The notes under the pieces are model-generated. The model was not told the origin of the DNA. It made no database searches and saw only the letters and a list, made by a program, of their open reading frames with translations. From Lactifluus volemus (lineage: Eukaryota > Basidiomycota > Agaricomycetes > Russulales > Russulaceae): DNA of 35,383 nucleotides. Within the stretch, counting starts at the first letter, position 1. Every line of letters begins with the position of its first letter. The position numbers and the translations under genes are program-made. This document shows, in pieces, positions 10,071 through 19,820 of this stretch. The stretch lies in the NCBI GenBank assembly GCA_022376515.1, contig WTXI01000356.1, forward strand, positions 1 through 35,383. The letters run 5' to 3'.

Positions 10071-11174
10071 CTAATCCGAAAAGTACGCTGGGAGCAAGTA
10101 GCGCATCTTGTCCCTGTCCTCCTGCCTCTGCTGTGTGGAGCGTGGCATGATAGAGAGCCTCATCGATCCGGCCTCCTCTGAGAGGATATCACCTTGCAGC
10201 GTCGCTGCGTGCAACTCCTGGAGTATAGTCGCTGCCACATGACGCGACGTCTCCGCGTTCGCCTCCAGGGTTTTGAAAACCTCCGAGGCTGTGACGGCCT
10301 CCGAGTTGGGCCGCCACGAGTCGTAATCCGTCACAGTTGCGATGAGGGCATAGCTGTGAGGTCATCACAAGTCATGTCATTTCAGGGAATCAGAAGGAGA
10401 AAGGGTGAGATTAGAAAACGTGTACCTGATCTCCGCCTCACGCGCGAGCTTCGCTTCCGGCAACACGCTCATGTTGATCAAGTCGCCTCCCCACTGGCGA
10501 TACATAAGGCTTTCAGCACGCGTGGAGAACTGGGGACCCTCCATGCACACGATGCATTTGCCTGTGACGAGCTTCACATCACGGCCCTCGTCCTCAAGCG
10601 CGCGACTAACGGGGCCCTCAAGCCACCGAACGAGTTGGCGACTGAATGGGTCACCAAACGCGGCGTGTGCGACGACGGTCGTATCTTCGAAAAAGCTAGC
10701 AGGGCGCACACCCTTTGTGCGATCGATGATCTGCGTTGGCAGGGCGAACATTCCTGGTGAGATATCCTCACGCAGCGACCCAACCGCGCTGAAGGCGAGG
10801 ATCGCGCGCACGCCGAGAGACTTGAGCGCGGCGATATTCGCGCGGGACGGAACTGCAGATGGGCTGAGGGTATGTCCCAACCCATGTCTTGCGAGGAAAG
10901 CGATGCGGGTTCCGGTGGGAAGAGAAGCGATGGTGATCGGCGAGGAAGGATAACCCCAGGGCTACGGGTGGATCGTGACTCGTCCATCCAAATCCAAATA
11001 TAGTGAGTGTAGCATACGGTCTTAGGATTGACCTTTTCCCTGTAAAAGTGCGTTAATAATCAAAAAGAGAGACTTTGTTAATACCGATACTTACACGAAT
11101 GTGAGATTGTCGAGATGGTAAAGCCCGGAACCGCCAATCACGCCTACGATCACTGTATATCCCATCCGGGTCAT
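10071..11174 (-). CDS. S-methyl-5'-thioadenosine phosphorylase
   Basis: Cleaves 5'-methylthioadenosine with phosphate to adenine and methylthioribose-1-phosphate, in methionine salvage and polyamine by-product removal. Four exons join in phase: 11095-11174, 11018-11039 (only 22 nt), 10426-10961 and 10071-10353. Introns are 55, 56 and 72 bp and the product is 306 residues, of normal family length. Landmarks are [11 protein letters not shown] at residues 11-21, [20 protein letters not shown] (phosphate/ribose side), [29 protein letters not shown], the signature [24 protein letters not shown], and TDYDSW after the last intron. The junctions EKVNPKT/PWGYP and [16 protein letters not shown] follow the family closely. 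The ATG at 11172-11174 is chosen because an in-frame TGA lies just upstream. A second ATG is three codons in. The gene appears intact. Confidence 0.95.
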
Positions 11175-11180
11175 CTTCCG

Positions 11181-11186
11181 TCACAT
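11181..11186 (-). promoter_or_regulatory. minimal start-stop upstream ORF (ATGTGA)
   Basis: On the minus strand, an ATG followed directly by TGA ends 6 nt before the phosphorylase start codon and in the same frame. Such start-stop elements are known to stall initiating ribosomes in other eukaryotes. Whether it lies in the transcript is not shown here. Confidence 0.45.
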
Positions 11187-14100
11187 AAGCTCAAAAAAGA
11201 GAGCCAAATTTACCGCCTTCATCCACAGTCGCAGCCATTTTGTTCGTCGTTTGGAAGAAAGAAACTAATAAGCTGTTTTTCCAGTGGCGCAACAGCCCGG
11301 GATCCTTGTTGCACCGCAGTGCTTTGTCAGCAATTGCCAGTGTGTCTCTTTGTCCTCCTCACCAGAAGCTAGCTACCGTATGTCATTACTAGTGTGAATA
11401 TATGTTTAGAGAGGTGCCTCTGATCAAACAAGCACGTGTGTCGATTTCAATGTCAACGAGTCCACAGTTGAAGCTTTGAAGAGTTGAAGAGAAGGGCATG
11501 CATGCATCAAAGATGCTCGCCGACAAAGGTACGTACGTCGGTGGCGCGAGAATGGCGTACCCACTTGGTGCGGTGATGGAAGTGTCCCGTTCACATGACA
11601 GCAGCCTGGGAATGCTGCTAGCCTGAGTAGAACAAAGTCTAGGGGCCTTGTCGATCCTTGTCCACCTTCGTATCAGTGGTTCTCATGATCACCACACAGG
11701 TCTTTGGCACTTCAATTTATTTTCCTCCAAATCCAGGATATCTTCTGCCTGGGCGAAGTCAGCCAGTCAATGCAGGACGTTTGCGATGTAGTTGTTCTCG
11801 GGAAGCTCAGGAAGCCGGTCTTGTGCAAAACTTCTCATAACCAAGGGCCGGCCTGGCGTAAGTGCACTTCATATACTTCATATACACCCAGTCTGAATTA
11901 CCCACCGCCTCTCCTTTAGACCTGCAAAACATGATCAACATTGTCATCATTTTGCAGTTTACTTTCAATACTATCACACGTTTAGTCTTCAGGATCATCC
12001 GTCAATTCTCTTTATACGTCATCCCTCAACGTCACTCTCCCACTGGGGACTCCTGCATGGTAGCCCATACATTTACTTTGACCTGATGGTCTAGAAGAGG
12101 CTCAACATGGCAGCGCGGTTAGGGCTGTCGCGACGGGTGGACTTGATATCCCAAGGCCCCCAATACAGGTACTTACGTAAGGGCTTCTCGAGAGGCGCAG
12201 AGAGGACGCCAACAGATATTCTAGACGTGTCGGTGATCCCCCTCTCGATAACGGGAGAAGACCATTTCAGGATAGAACAGGCTATTTAATGCAAATGTTT
12301 GGTTCGACAAACTGAGGTGGCGACGGCTTCCTTGAATGTACAGTACACACCTGAAGTTTCTTGTTTCTTGCGAACAGCTTGAAGGCGGAAGGTTTGGTCG
12401 GGAATAGGTCTCATCAAGCAACTGGGGGTCGCATTCCTCTTAGTCATGTTAGAGAATGTGGTTCATCTCCGCAGCTGCCCTTACCTTTACCAGCTGCCCT
12501 GTCCACTTGAATGAGCCAAGATTACGGACGAGCGCGACAGTCATGTGGCCCTGCATTAGATCAGGGCCTTGACTCCCAGCCAAAGGGTCACGGTAGTTCC
12601 TGAGTGTGAAATATCACACTACCAACGCTGGTCAGAGTTGCCGCCTCGGCAGAAAAAGTATCAGTCAGCCGCACCTGTACAGTGGAAATGCACCATGCCG
12701 CTTCGTACGGTGGTAGTACCCCCATTCGCACTGGCAGGGTGTCAAGACACAGATATATATCGACGTCTCTGATCTACTAGCACTGTACCGACGAGCATCG
12801 AAGGTGCCAAGTCCAATCTGAGAGCAGAAGATCACATCCGCGTTTGTGGAGCACTTCGAGCGCCTGACGAGGGGATCACAGGAGGGTAGGAATTCCGATT
12901 CGTTGGGTCAGATGTGTGGGGTAGACAGTATTGGGGTACGAAGTTGTGTGTGGACCCAGGCTAAGTCAAATCTGGGATGTTCCAGGTCGGCGTTAATCCC
13001 GTGAAAGTCACGTGCTCATGCTCGCCTCGACACATCCACTGAGCCGAACCGAACTGGTTGCCACGGATTCCGTCCTCCTTCCGACCATTATTTTTCCCTC
13101 CTCAATTCATTGTGAATTTGACGTGCTCATATAAACCATCTTTTCTTGCCGTGGCTTGTGCCGACACCCGCAAACACGATTGTCTTGGTGTGGTATCGCT
13201 GTCCCTTACGGCAGTCACCACGAGTTTGCCCGGGTATAGGAGGCGGATGTAGCTGTAACTTATGGATGTGGGGCCGTTCAAGCGAACCCCTCTTCGATAG
13301 AAAACAAAAAAAGATTCGGACAATCGACATTTTGGAAGTACGTGAACTTTACGTTGTAAGATGATCATGGATCATGCAGGCCAACAGGATAGGATGTTAT
13401 TTGACTGCCCCAATACGGGAAAGCACTGGTACCAGCACTAGCCCTATAAATAGGTGGTATGATTACGGATACCGATCCCTGAGAAGCATGGGCATTTCTG
13501 TATAGATTTTGATTGACATCTTGAGGGCGAGCTAGCCAAGGCAGTTTCGGAAGAGAAAACCGGGCACGATTCCCATGTCGACTTCTTTCCACGCCTCACG
13601 GCTTTCTTAAAATTTGAGGACATAGACCCCGCCAAACTTTTTGCATGTCATGGGATACAGGGAAGGGCCGGGCGAGGCAACACCGCGCGCTCTAGGCTCA
13701 CCATCCCTAGTGACCGGAATTCCTGTCAACAAACCGCGCGCTCCGCCGCTAACTCGGCCGGGGCATATTTTTCGTTCGCTGCGATCCAGCCAGATTCGAG
13801 ATGCGGAAACCAAACAGGTAAGTTATAGTTTTGGCCTTTCCAAAAGGCATTCAAGAATGTGGTATTCAAGGAACCAGGAACGGCGTGTTCTACGATCGAT
13901 TTACTACCCAAATCACGATCTCTCCAAACTGTCACCACCGGCATACACGTGCCTGTCCTCGCAGTTCTTCGACCGCCGGGTTACGTGTTTGAAGATACTT
14001 CTTAACTGGCTTACAGTACAGTATGTCAAAGTCATGGCCATTTCTCCGGACAGTTATCGACTCCTTTCCGACACTTCGCTTGCTTCGATCAATGGAAGCT

Positions 14101-14503
14101 ATCGTTGGTAGAAGGCCTAGGACTCAGAAGGATCCCATTAAGTGTTAGACCCTGACGCGGCTTTAACTCTACTCTCCCGTACCACAGTATGTGCTTCGCT
14201 AAGTTACTTGCAGCTTTCTCGTCTAGCATGGTTGTAGTTAGCCTGGATGAAGAGTTTCTCCGGGCGCCTGGGTGTTGGCATCGCCCTCCTTGCGGTTAGC
14301 AGCTGTGCCTAAAAAACAAGTGCCCTACAGTCACCGTAGTTGCCCGAAGCGCGCTAGATCACACAGTCAAAATGGATTTGTCTTCGGGAAGCTACATTGG
14401 ATGGTTCCAACACTGCTCGTAACTGTCACACCAGGGAACCGTCTTTCAGGGTACGCTTCTTGGTGTCCCCTTTCCCAAATAGGCACCACGTTCCTGGTAC
14501 TGG
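11187..14503. other. 3.3 kb without a recognisable gene
   Basis: Both strands carry only short, compositionally random open frames. The longest (13650-14111, plus) has no domain-like content. It does contain CAAACAG followed by GTAAGT near 13816, a possible splice donor. A TATAAATA lies at 13445-13452. No terminal repeats, transposase remnants or structural RNA were spotted. It may hold promoters, a noncoding transcript or decayed sequence. Confidence 0.4.
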
Positions 14504-14644
14504 TATAAAGGCACTGGGAGGGTGTCCCCATTCGCACAGTGTGCGTTCCATCTCTCCCTCCTCCCCTTTCTCCTTCTCCTTCTCCTTCTCCTTCACCTTC
14601 TTTTTCTTTCCATCTCTTGTTACGGCTACGCCTTCGTGCACACC
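14504..14644 (+). promoter_or_regulatory. TATA box and pyrimidine-rich leader
   Basis: TATAAAG at 14504-14510 lies 140 bp before the ATG at 14645. It is followed by an almost pure C/T tract (14550-14620) with a TCTCCT hexamer repeat around 14569-14592. This is a typical strong fungal core promoter arrangement. Confidence 0.65.
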
Positions 14645-15393
14645 ATGACCATCACAGGCCCGCCGTCAGTGTACTTCTTTGAGGATCGCACCGGGGTCCT
14701 CACTGGTTCCGATTTTGATGAAGTCTACGACCGTGCGTTCCTGCGAATCACCTCTACGCCTCAACGCACTCGCACCTCGGGACTGATGATCTACGACATG
14801 GGTCAGCGCTCGACGAGCCTCGGCGACCGCGACGGCCGTCATTTTTACCGCGAGCCCGCTATCGTGCTTGAGTTTGGGCCAAAAGGCACGCTGGGAACTG
14901 TCCACTTTACTAAAGACTTGGTGTCGATACCCATGCACCAATACCTACGTAAAGTGTCCTTGTTCTCAGGGTGCGTTTTTCATTCACGGGCGGCCTATGA
15001 CGTCTGTTCATTACTGTGAATACGTAGGTCGCTGTTCCGAAAGTTCACAGGTTCGGATGGAAAAGAATACAGGTGGAGCCATCACATGTTCGCAGAGTAC
15101 AACTGGACGGTATGATTCAAAGTTTGATGGTTGCTCTATGCATCTCACATGTGCATGTTCCTAGTGCCTGAACGCAGAAAACTTAGTTGTCGCACACTAC
15201 AATCTCAAATCCCCAGACCGCCTGGCGTACGGTACATCGGGTAACGTGTTCACTGTATACGAATCCTTCGCACACTTGTCGATCGGTGGGTTGTTGTCGC
15301 CCCTTAATCCAGAATTATATTATATTGATATTCCTCGTAGAGCTCCTTGCATCGTTAACCATTATGCGCCACATAGCCCAAAATAACTTGTAA
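14645..15393 (+). CDS. DUF6593-like basidiomycete protein
   Basis: A 193-residue protein from four exons in perfect phase: 14645-14970, 15028-15109, 15165-15285 and 15341-15393. Introns are 57, 55 and 55 bp. The layout is an N-terminal beta-rich half (YFFEDRTGVLTGSDFDEVYDRAF, then a EFGPKGTLGTVHF strand pair) followed by RKFTGSDGKEYRW, VVAHYNLKSPD, TSGNVFTVYE and a helical end (ELLASLTIMRHIAQNNL). The GSDGKEYRW step and late VAHYNLK strand resemble the DUF6593 family, which is expanded in Agaricomycetes and thought to have a tubby-like fold. The biochemical role is unknown. The family name is from memory of motif order and is less certain than the gene structure. A TATA box and C/T leader suggest strong expression. 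Confidence 0.75.
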
Positions 15394-15439
15394 ATGATCA
15401 CATTCACATTCACTTTTTTACTGTACTGTAACTTAGACG

Positions 15440-15444
15440 CCAAT
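15440..15444 (+). promoter_or_regulatory. CCAAT box upstream of HAP5
   Basis: CGCCAATAT, 108 bp before the HAP5 ATG in a 158-bp spacer. HAP complexes bind CCAAT, so feedback on its own subunit gene is possible but is inferred. Confidence 0.4.
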
Positions 15445-15551
15445 ATTGACAAGTGGGTTATAAATTGAGGGATACGATCTGATCTGATAAATAAATAAAA
15501 TAAAAAAAGCAGGTGGCATCAGCCAACCACAGTTCACGATCCTCAGTGACA

Positions 15552-16163
15552 ATGACCAAGCCATACGTCCAATCAGGAGAGCCCCTCCATGAGTTCCTCC
15601 ACTCCTTCTGGCAGAGACAAGTAGATGCCGCTGAACAAGAGACTCCCGACTATCGACACCCGCCACTACCTTTGGCCAGAATAAAGAAGGTTATGAAGAG
15701 TGACCCCGATGTAAAGGTGCCCTCATCTCCTATTTCTTTTCATTCGATCCCACTTTATCTCGATATTCCAATCCAGATGATCGCAGCCGATGGTTGGTTC
15801 TCCCTCTGCCACTTACCCTCGTATCCTTTATCGTATTTTATAGCACCTATCCTATTCTGCAAGGCCTGCGAAAGTACGCCCACGGACTTCCCGTCCTCTT
15901 CCCTCCACCTCCTATTCACCCTGTTCGCTTATCTTCCTATCAAAAAAGTCTTTATTGCAGAGATCACAGCTCGAGCGTTCATAGTCGCCGATTCCAACAA
16001 GCGTCGCACCCTATCGCGCGCAGACATCGCCAAGGCACTCGGAAAATCTGACCAGTTCGACTTTCTCATCGACATCGTCCCACGCGACGAGCCTTTCGTC
16101 CCCGGCGTCTCTGGTCCCGGGAAAAGTGCGGCCAAGAAACGATCCCAGGCTCAACCAGCATAA
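15552..16163 (+). CDS. hap5: CCAAT-binding factor subunit HAP5 / NF-YC
   Basis: Histone-fold subunit that pairs with HAP3 (NF-YB) and recruits HAP2 to bind CCAAT boxes in the nucleus. Exons 15552-15716, 15777-15792 (16 nt), 15844-15873 (30 nt) and 15949-16163 join in phase to 141 residues. The joined sequence reads PLARIKKVMKSDPDVK, MIAAD, APILFCKACE, IFIAEITARAF, then the NKRRTLSRADIAKAL and DQFDFLIDIVPRDE blocks of the family. The alpha-N region (FWQRQVDAAEQ) precedes the fold. The last intron uses an unusual AAG acceptor; a GCAG 12 nt later would drop four residues. The frame stops at 16161-16163 after AAKKRSQAQPA. Tail-like exons with good splice sites follow at 16242-16452 in another frame, so the C-terminus shown may be short because of a frame break. 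It lies 158 bp after the DUF6593-like gene. Confidence 0.93.
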   Translation: MTKPYVQSGEPLHEFLHSFWQRQVDAAEQETPDYRHPPLPLARIKKVMKSDPDVKVPSSPISFHSIPLYLDIPIQMIAADGWFSLCHLPSYPLSYFIAPILFCKACESTPTDFPSSSLHLLFTLFAYLPIKKVFIAEITARAFIVADSNKRRTLSRADIAKALGKSDQFDFLIDIVPRDEPFVPGVSGPGKSAAKKRSQAQPA

Positions 16164-16241
16164 AGAGAGACTTGGTGAGTGTGACGGGATTCATTCGCAC
16201 GGTCCTTTCTCTAATCGATATACGATCCGCATCAACCCAAG

Positions 16242-16452
16242 GTGGCGGAAGATGCACAGGGTGAGGCACAGGGTGACCCCATCACTCTAGAAGGCGGAGA
16301 TAGTGCTAACGTAGATGGCATGCCGCACTCTGGCATGTTAGAACAGGTGAGCAGCAATTCGATTCTCTTCACCTTGACTCCACTAACGAGACGTATTACC
16401 TTTCCAGCTTCAAACACTCCTCAACTCTCCGATGGACCGTGCCCCAATCTAG
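16242..16452 (+). other. probable C-terminal exons of HAP5, out of frame
   Basis: Two exon-like blocks, 16242-16346 and 16408-16452, encode an acidic tail (VAEDAQGEAQGDPI... HSGMLEQ, then LQTLLNSPMDRAPI and TAG). The first is preceded by an excellent intron (GTGAGT at 16175, CTAAT branch, AAG at 16241). The second follows GTGAGC...CCAG with CTAAC. Joining to the HAP5 exon at 16174 requires a 1-nt frame correction upstream of the stop at 16161. The same exons recur at 18979-19187 in the duplicated copy. Confidence 0.6.
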
Positions 16453-16934
16453 CGATCGATCTACTGGTCTCGAAACATGTGTGTGCGTGGAGGGGATTAA
16501 GCGATTATCTTCATGCACTTGACCTTTTTGTTTTGCTTATTGTTGTGTTGCTATCGTGTTTGATTATTCTCGGCTAACAGAGATCCCCCAATTCCTACTG
16601 TCTTCTGCTTGTGGAAACATGTCGGCTACATGCATACACCATCAGTTAAGTTATCTATTATAAGATGGACATTTTCCACACAGACGCTGTTCCGGGCGAC
16701 TGTAAGGCGGCTGGCCTCGAACACTCTCATTCCGGTCTTCCTCTCATTCTGCCTCGTTCCACTCCATTTTCTCCTCTCTTCCACAAGCTCCTGGTCCACC
16801 TCTTCACCCCTCTCGTCTCAATGAAAGGGCCATGATGTCATCTCGGCCACAGACCCCTCGCATCACAAAACTATTCTCTTTGTGTTGGCTCAGTACAGTC
16901 AGGGGAAGAGGGCACTCTATACAATGTATTTAAA

Positions 16935-17907
16935 TTAAGGTTGCAATAGAAAATGGCGAACCTTTGCCTTTCGGGCATTGAGAAGGTCGCCTTCTTCTAT
17001 ACGAAAGGACTCATTATAGAAGGCCATCAGTCGTAGGATGTCCATATGTCAGTAATTACCGACATTTCCATGGAAAATTGGGACATCTCCAATCCGCGGA
17101 TTCTGAGCAATTGGAACAACATTATGGATGTTGGCGGGTGCCAGCGCGAGGGCCCGATTCAGACCGCTACCTGCGACCTAACAACAGAATATCAGTACCT
17201 AATGCAATGAAGTCCAATAGATGTATGTCACTTACTGATTTCTGAAGCAACTCGTATTCTTGTCCCAAGTATTGGTTACGAGATCTTATTTGAATGTTTG
17301 CAAGGTAGGCAGTGTTTATACACTGGTGCCGAGCTATGCGTTCCAGCTCTTCCTCCATGCGGCCCATCTGTCCCTCCACATTCTCCAGCTGCCCAGTCAA
17401 CCGCGCACCCATGTTGTCCAGCCGGTCGTTTATATGGTTGAGGGCGTTGACGACATTATTAAGGGCCTGGACAATGTCGACGCTGTTGTATCTAGCTGAG
17501 GCATCTAGTAAGAATCATCTGGTGAGTATAAAGCTTCGGTTGAGGCAGAAAAGTACCTATGAGCATTTTCATTTTTAATTGCAAGGACACGTAGTTCTGC
17601 AGACTGAACCACTTCACTTGTTATGAGGGGATTATTCCCTCATAACAAGTGAGGTGGTTCAGTCTGCAGAACTACGTGTCCAACTATAAACTAGTGAGCA
17701 AGCAAACTTGAAGGAGAGACTCGGAGTCACGGCATCTTACGGTGGATCGCCTTTAACCCATAGACAACAGCCTCGGCGTCGGTCAGCAGATTGGGATCGA
17801 TGGCGTCACCGGCGTTGATTCTTTGATCTAAATTGACAGTCCCAACCATGTTGGGGAGTTCGGGGTGCGATGCTCCTAATGGCCTGGGAATACAGTTGAG
17901 CGGCCAT
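16935..17907 (-). pseudogene. degraded copy of the coiled-coil gene
   Basis: Paralogue of the gene at 19821-20743. The start MAAQLYSQAIRSI is visible at 17907, but an 8-nt difference from the paralogue shifts the frame before HPELPN. The frame then resumes as MVGTVNLDQRINAGDAIDPN. Exon 2 (NNPLITSEVVQSAELRV) is split by an inverted duplication. The coiled-coil exon (17167-17510) stays open: ALNNVVNALNHINDRLDNMG, then a heptad stretch (ENVEGQMGRMEEELERI). The last exon has a TGA at the NY/HMDIL position. CpG content is normal, unlike the right copy. Function unknown; probably dead. Confidence 0.7.
17585..17681. repeat. long hairpin: 45-bp inverted arms, 7-nt loop
   Basis: 17585-17629 and 17637-17681 are inverted copies with one mismatch (CACTTCAC against CACCTCAC), separated by GATTATT. 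The arm sequence is part of exon 2 of the coiled-coil pseudogene (VVQSAELRV). The other paralogue has only one copy. This is a foldback duplication that disrupts the gene. Confidence 0.95.
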
Positions 17908-17972
17908 GATCATATTAGACTTGTGGCACCACCACCGCCACCAGACCTTTTCAAATTGAACATGCTTATTTC

Positions 17973-18548
17973 CCCAGATACCCCTCCGTCATGCCTGATC
18001 TGCGCAAAAGGCTATCCAAGCATTAGCGGCTGCGCCTGCCCTTGCCAATGGCTCCGCGGTGCGTGTGTGCCGCTCACGTTTCTCACTTTTCCTCATCCCG
18101 TTGCTACCAAAAGGTCATTTTCAACCTGGGTGCGTTCATCGACGTGATCAAGTGCTCCTGTACGGACTCCTTTCAATCCGCGTTTCCTCAGTGTGCCGAT
18201 TGGTGCGCGCGTCCCCCCCCCCCCCCCCCCCGCCCTACTAATAACTTTGTCTAAAACTTTCAATTGCTCACTGCTGTCGTTGTACGAAAAGCTTTGAGAA
18301 GATGAACCAGACGGCCGTCCTGAACACGCAAAACCTGCATTGCTAGTCAACAGCATACGTCAAGTGTGCGCCGTCGTGGGCACGTGTATCCAACACGAGA
18401 CGACACCATCAGTGGCCAGTACACCTGTGGCATCCAGCACGAGTAGCGCCGCTTCAGCTAGGGATCTCCTTGATTTGACTTTTGTTATATCATCACAGGC
18501 ATCGCAGCGCTGATCACCTTCCCCGGTGCTACATTACAGTTGTGTTGA
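17973..18548 (+). pseudogene. truncated copy of the secreted 8-cysteine gene
   Basis: Matches 21152-21748 but lacks the signal-peptide exon, which is lost in a deletion just upstream. It carries an 11-bp deletion at the third cysteine region (left GGCTGCGCC against right GTGCCCAAGCTGCGCC). It has further small deletions in the Ser/Thr linker (CGTGTATCC near 18382) and changes near the C-terminal hydrophobic segment. The second intron holds a 19-nt C run. No intact frame remains. Confidence 0.85.
18213..18231 (+). repeat. poly-C tract, 19 nt
   Basis: Nineteen consecutive C in the second intron remnant of the truncated secreted-protein copy. The right copy has only a short C tract at this place (around 21407). 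It is a slippage-prone site and also prone to sequencing error. Confidence 0.9.
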
Positions 18549-18588
18549 CGTTCCGATATGGGGGCCAGCTTTTGCAAGATTTGCGCGG

Positions 18589-18928
18589 TCACCATTGGTC
18601 CGAGGAGGCGATCACCTTTCGCCAACTTGCGCAGCGGCTGACGGCCCACCCGGACAACGTCACCATGCAACTTCGGATTAGCTATGCGAGCGAGCACCCG
18701 CTCTACGTATCGCTCGTGCGCTTCAGCATCAAATCCGTGTTTCGATACTAACCCAGCACCACTTTCCCTGAGTGCGCCATGGACATCCTTAAAGACGGCC
18801 TCGTTGGCCAGTGCCTGGTCAACCCGGGACAGCCCGTGTACTAAGCCAAGATAGGCCACCATCGCATGCTTACAATTGAGTGTGAAGAACTTGCGTTCGA
18901 TATACGCTCGAAGCGAGTCTGTGAGCGC
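18589..18928 (-). pseudogene. internal fragment of mannitol-1-phosphate 5-dehydrogenase
   Basis: A 340-bp segment aligns without gaps to 22811-23150, equal to residues about 211-323 of the intact enzyme. The frame is still open (MVAYLGLVHGLSRVDQAL... LRKLAKGDRLLGPMV) but both ends are cut. Upstream it runs into 10 bp of unmatched sequence and then the HAP5 tail. Downstream it runs into the secreted-protein copy. A few substitutions are visible, including Lys in place of Gly in the catalytic NCGH (NCKH). It is a by-product of the duplication. Confidence 0.92.
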
Positions 18929-18978
18929 GCGGAGCCTAGTCCTTTCTCTAATCGATTGACGATCCGCATCGACCTAAG

Positions 18979-19187
18979 GTGGCGGAAGATGCACAGGGTG
19001 AGGCATATGGTGACCCCGTCACTCTAGAAGGCGGAGATAGTGCTAACGTAGATGGCATGCCGCACTCTGGCATGTTAGAACAGGTGAGCAGCAGTTCGAT
19101 CCTCTTCATCTCGACTCCTAACGAGACGTATTACCTTTCCAGCTTCAAACACTCCTCAACTTTCCGATGGACCGTGCCCCAATCTAG
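18979..19187 (+). pseudogene. orphan HAP5 C-terminal exons
   Basis: A copy of 16242-16452 with few changes (VAEDAQGEAYGDPV..., GTGAGC...CCAG intron, LQTLLNFPMDRAPI and stop). There is no histone fold upstream, so this is not a functional gene. It is preceded by the intron remnant only. Confidence 0.85.
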
Positions 19188-19820
19188 CGATCGATCTACT
19201 GGTGTCGAAACATGTGTGTGCGTAGAGGGGATTAAGCGATTATCTTCATGCACTTGACCTTTTTGTTTTGCTTATTGTTGTGTTGCTATCGTGTAACGTC
19301 GATTCGTGTTTGATTATTCTCAGCTAACAGAGATCCCCCAATTCCTGCGGTCTCTCGCTTGTGGAAATATGTCGGCTACATGCGTACACCACCAGTACCA
19401 AGCAGTTCAGTTATTATAAGATCGATATTTTCCATACAGATGCTGTTCCGGGCGACTGTAAGGTCTGCCACGCGGCTGGCCGCTCTGTATGCCACGTACG
19501 CCCATCCCCGTCTTCCTCTCCGAGTCGTCCTGCCTTGTTCCACTCCCTTTTCCTCCTCTCTCATCGTAATCTTACACAAGCTCCTGGTCCGTCCCTTCAC
19601 GCTTCTTGTCTCAATGAAAGGACCATGATGTCATATCAGCCACAACACTGCTACACCTCAGCTACAGACCCATCTTCCGCAGCCTTGTGTTGCACAACCA
19701 TTCTCACACTCTTTTGCCTTCTTACTTTGTTGAACCATGAACTCACAGGCAGATGTTTTGGATTGCTTTCATGACACAAGTCACACAACCAGCAGCACAA
19801 TGTATTGAATTGTATTTACA
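19188..19820. other. duplicated HAP5 3' flank
   Basis: Matches 16453-16850 up to about 19640 with small indels, including a 14-bp insertion near 19293 that repeats TCGTGT. After about 19680 the similarity falls off and CpG disappears. No gene seen. Confidence 0.65.

Larger units (their letters stand above)
16202..18928. repeat. left copy of a tandem segmental duplication (degraded)
   Basis: Order: HAP5 3' exons, coiled-coil gene (-), secreted-protein gene (+), middle of mannitol-1-phosphate dehydrogenase (-). The same order occurs in 18939-23150. Compared with that copy it lacks about 360 bp (equivalent to 20790-21148, the signal-peptide exon) and 1022 bp (equivalent to 21789-22810). Flank segments are near-identical by eye. 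It contains several disabling changes, listed separately. Confidence 0.88.

Noticed and set aside
13650..14111. Possible small gene after TATAAATA at 13445
   Set aside because: The frame has random composition and no recognisable domain. The TATA-like site and a GTAAGT alone are not enough, so it is recorded only within the gene-poor region.
14569..14592. TCTCCT repeat considered as an antisense-coded Lys/Glu protein
   Set aside because: A pyrimidine tract between a TATA box and a start codon is a normal promoter leader. The Lys/Glu frame is its shadow.
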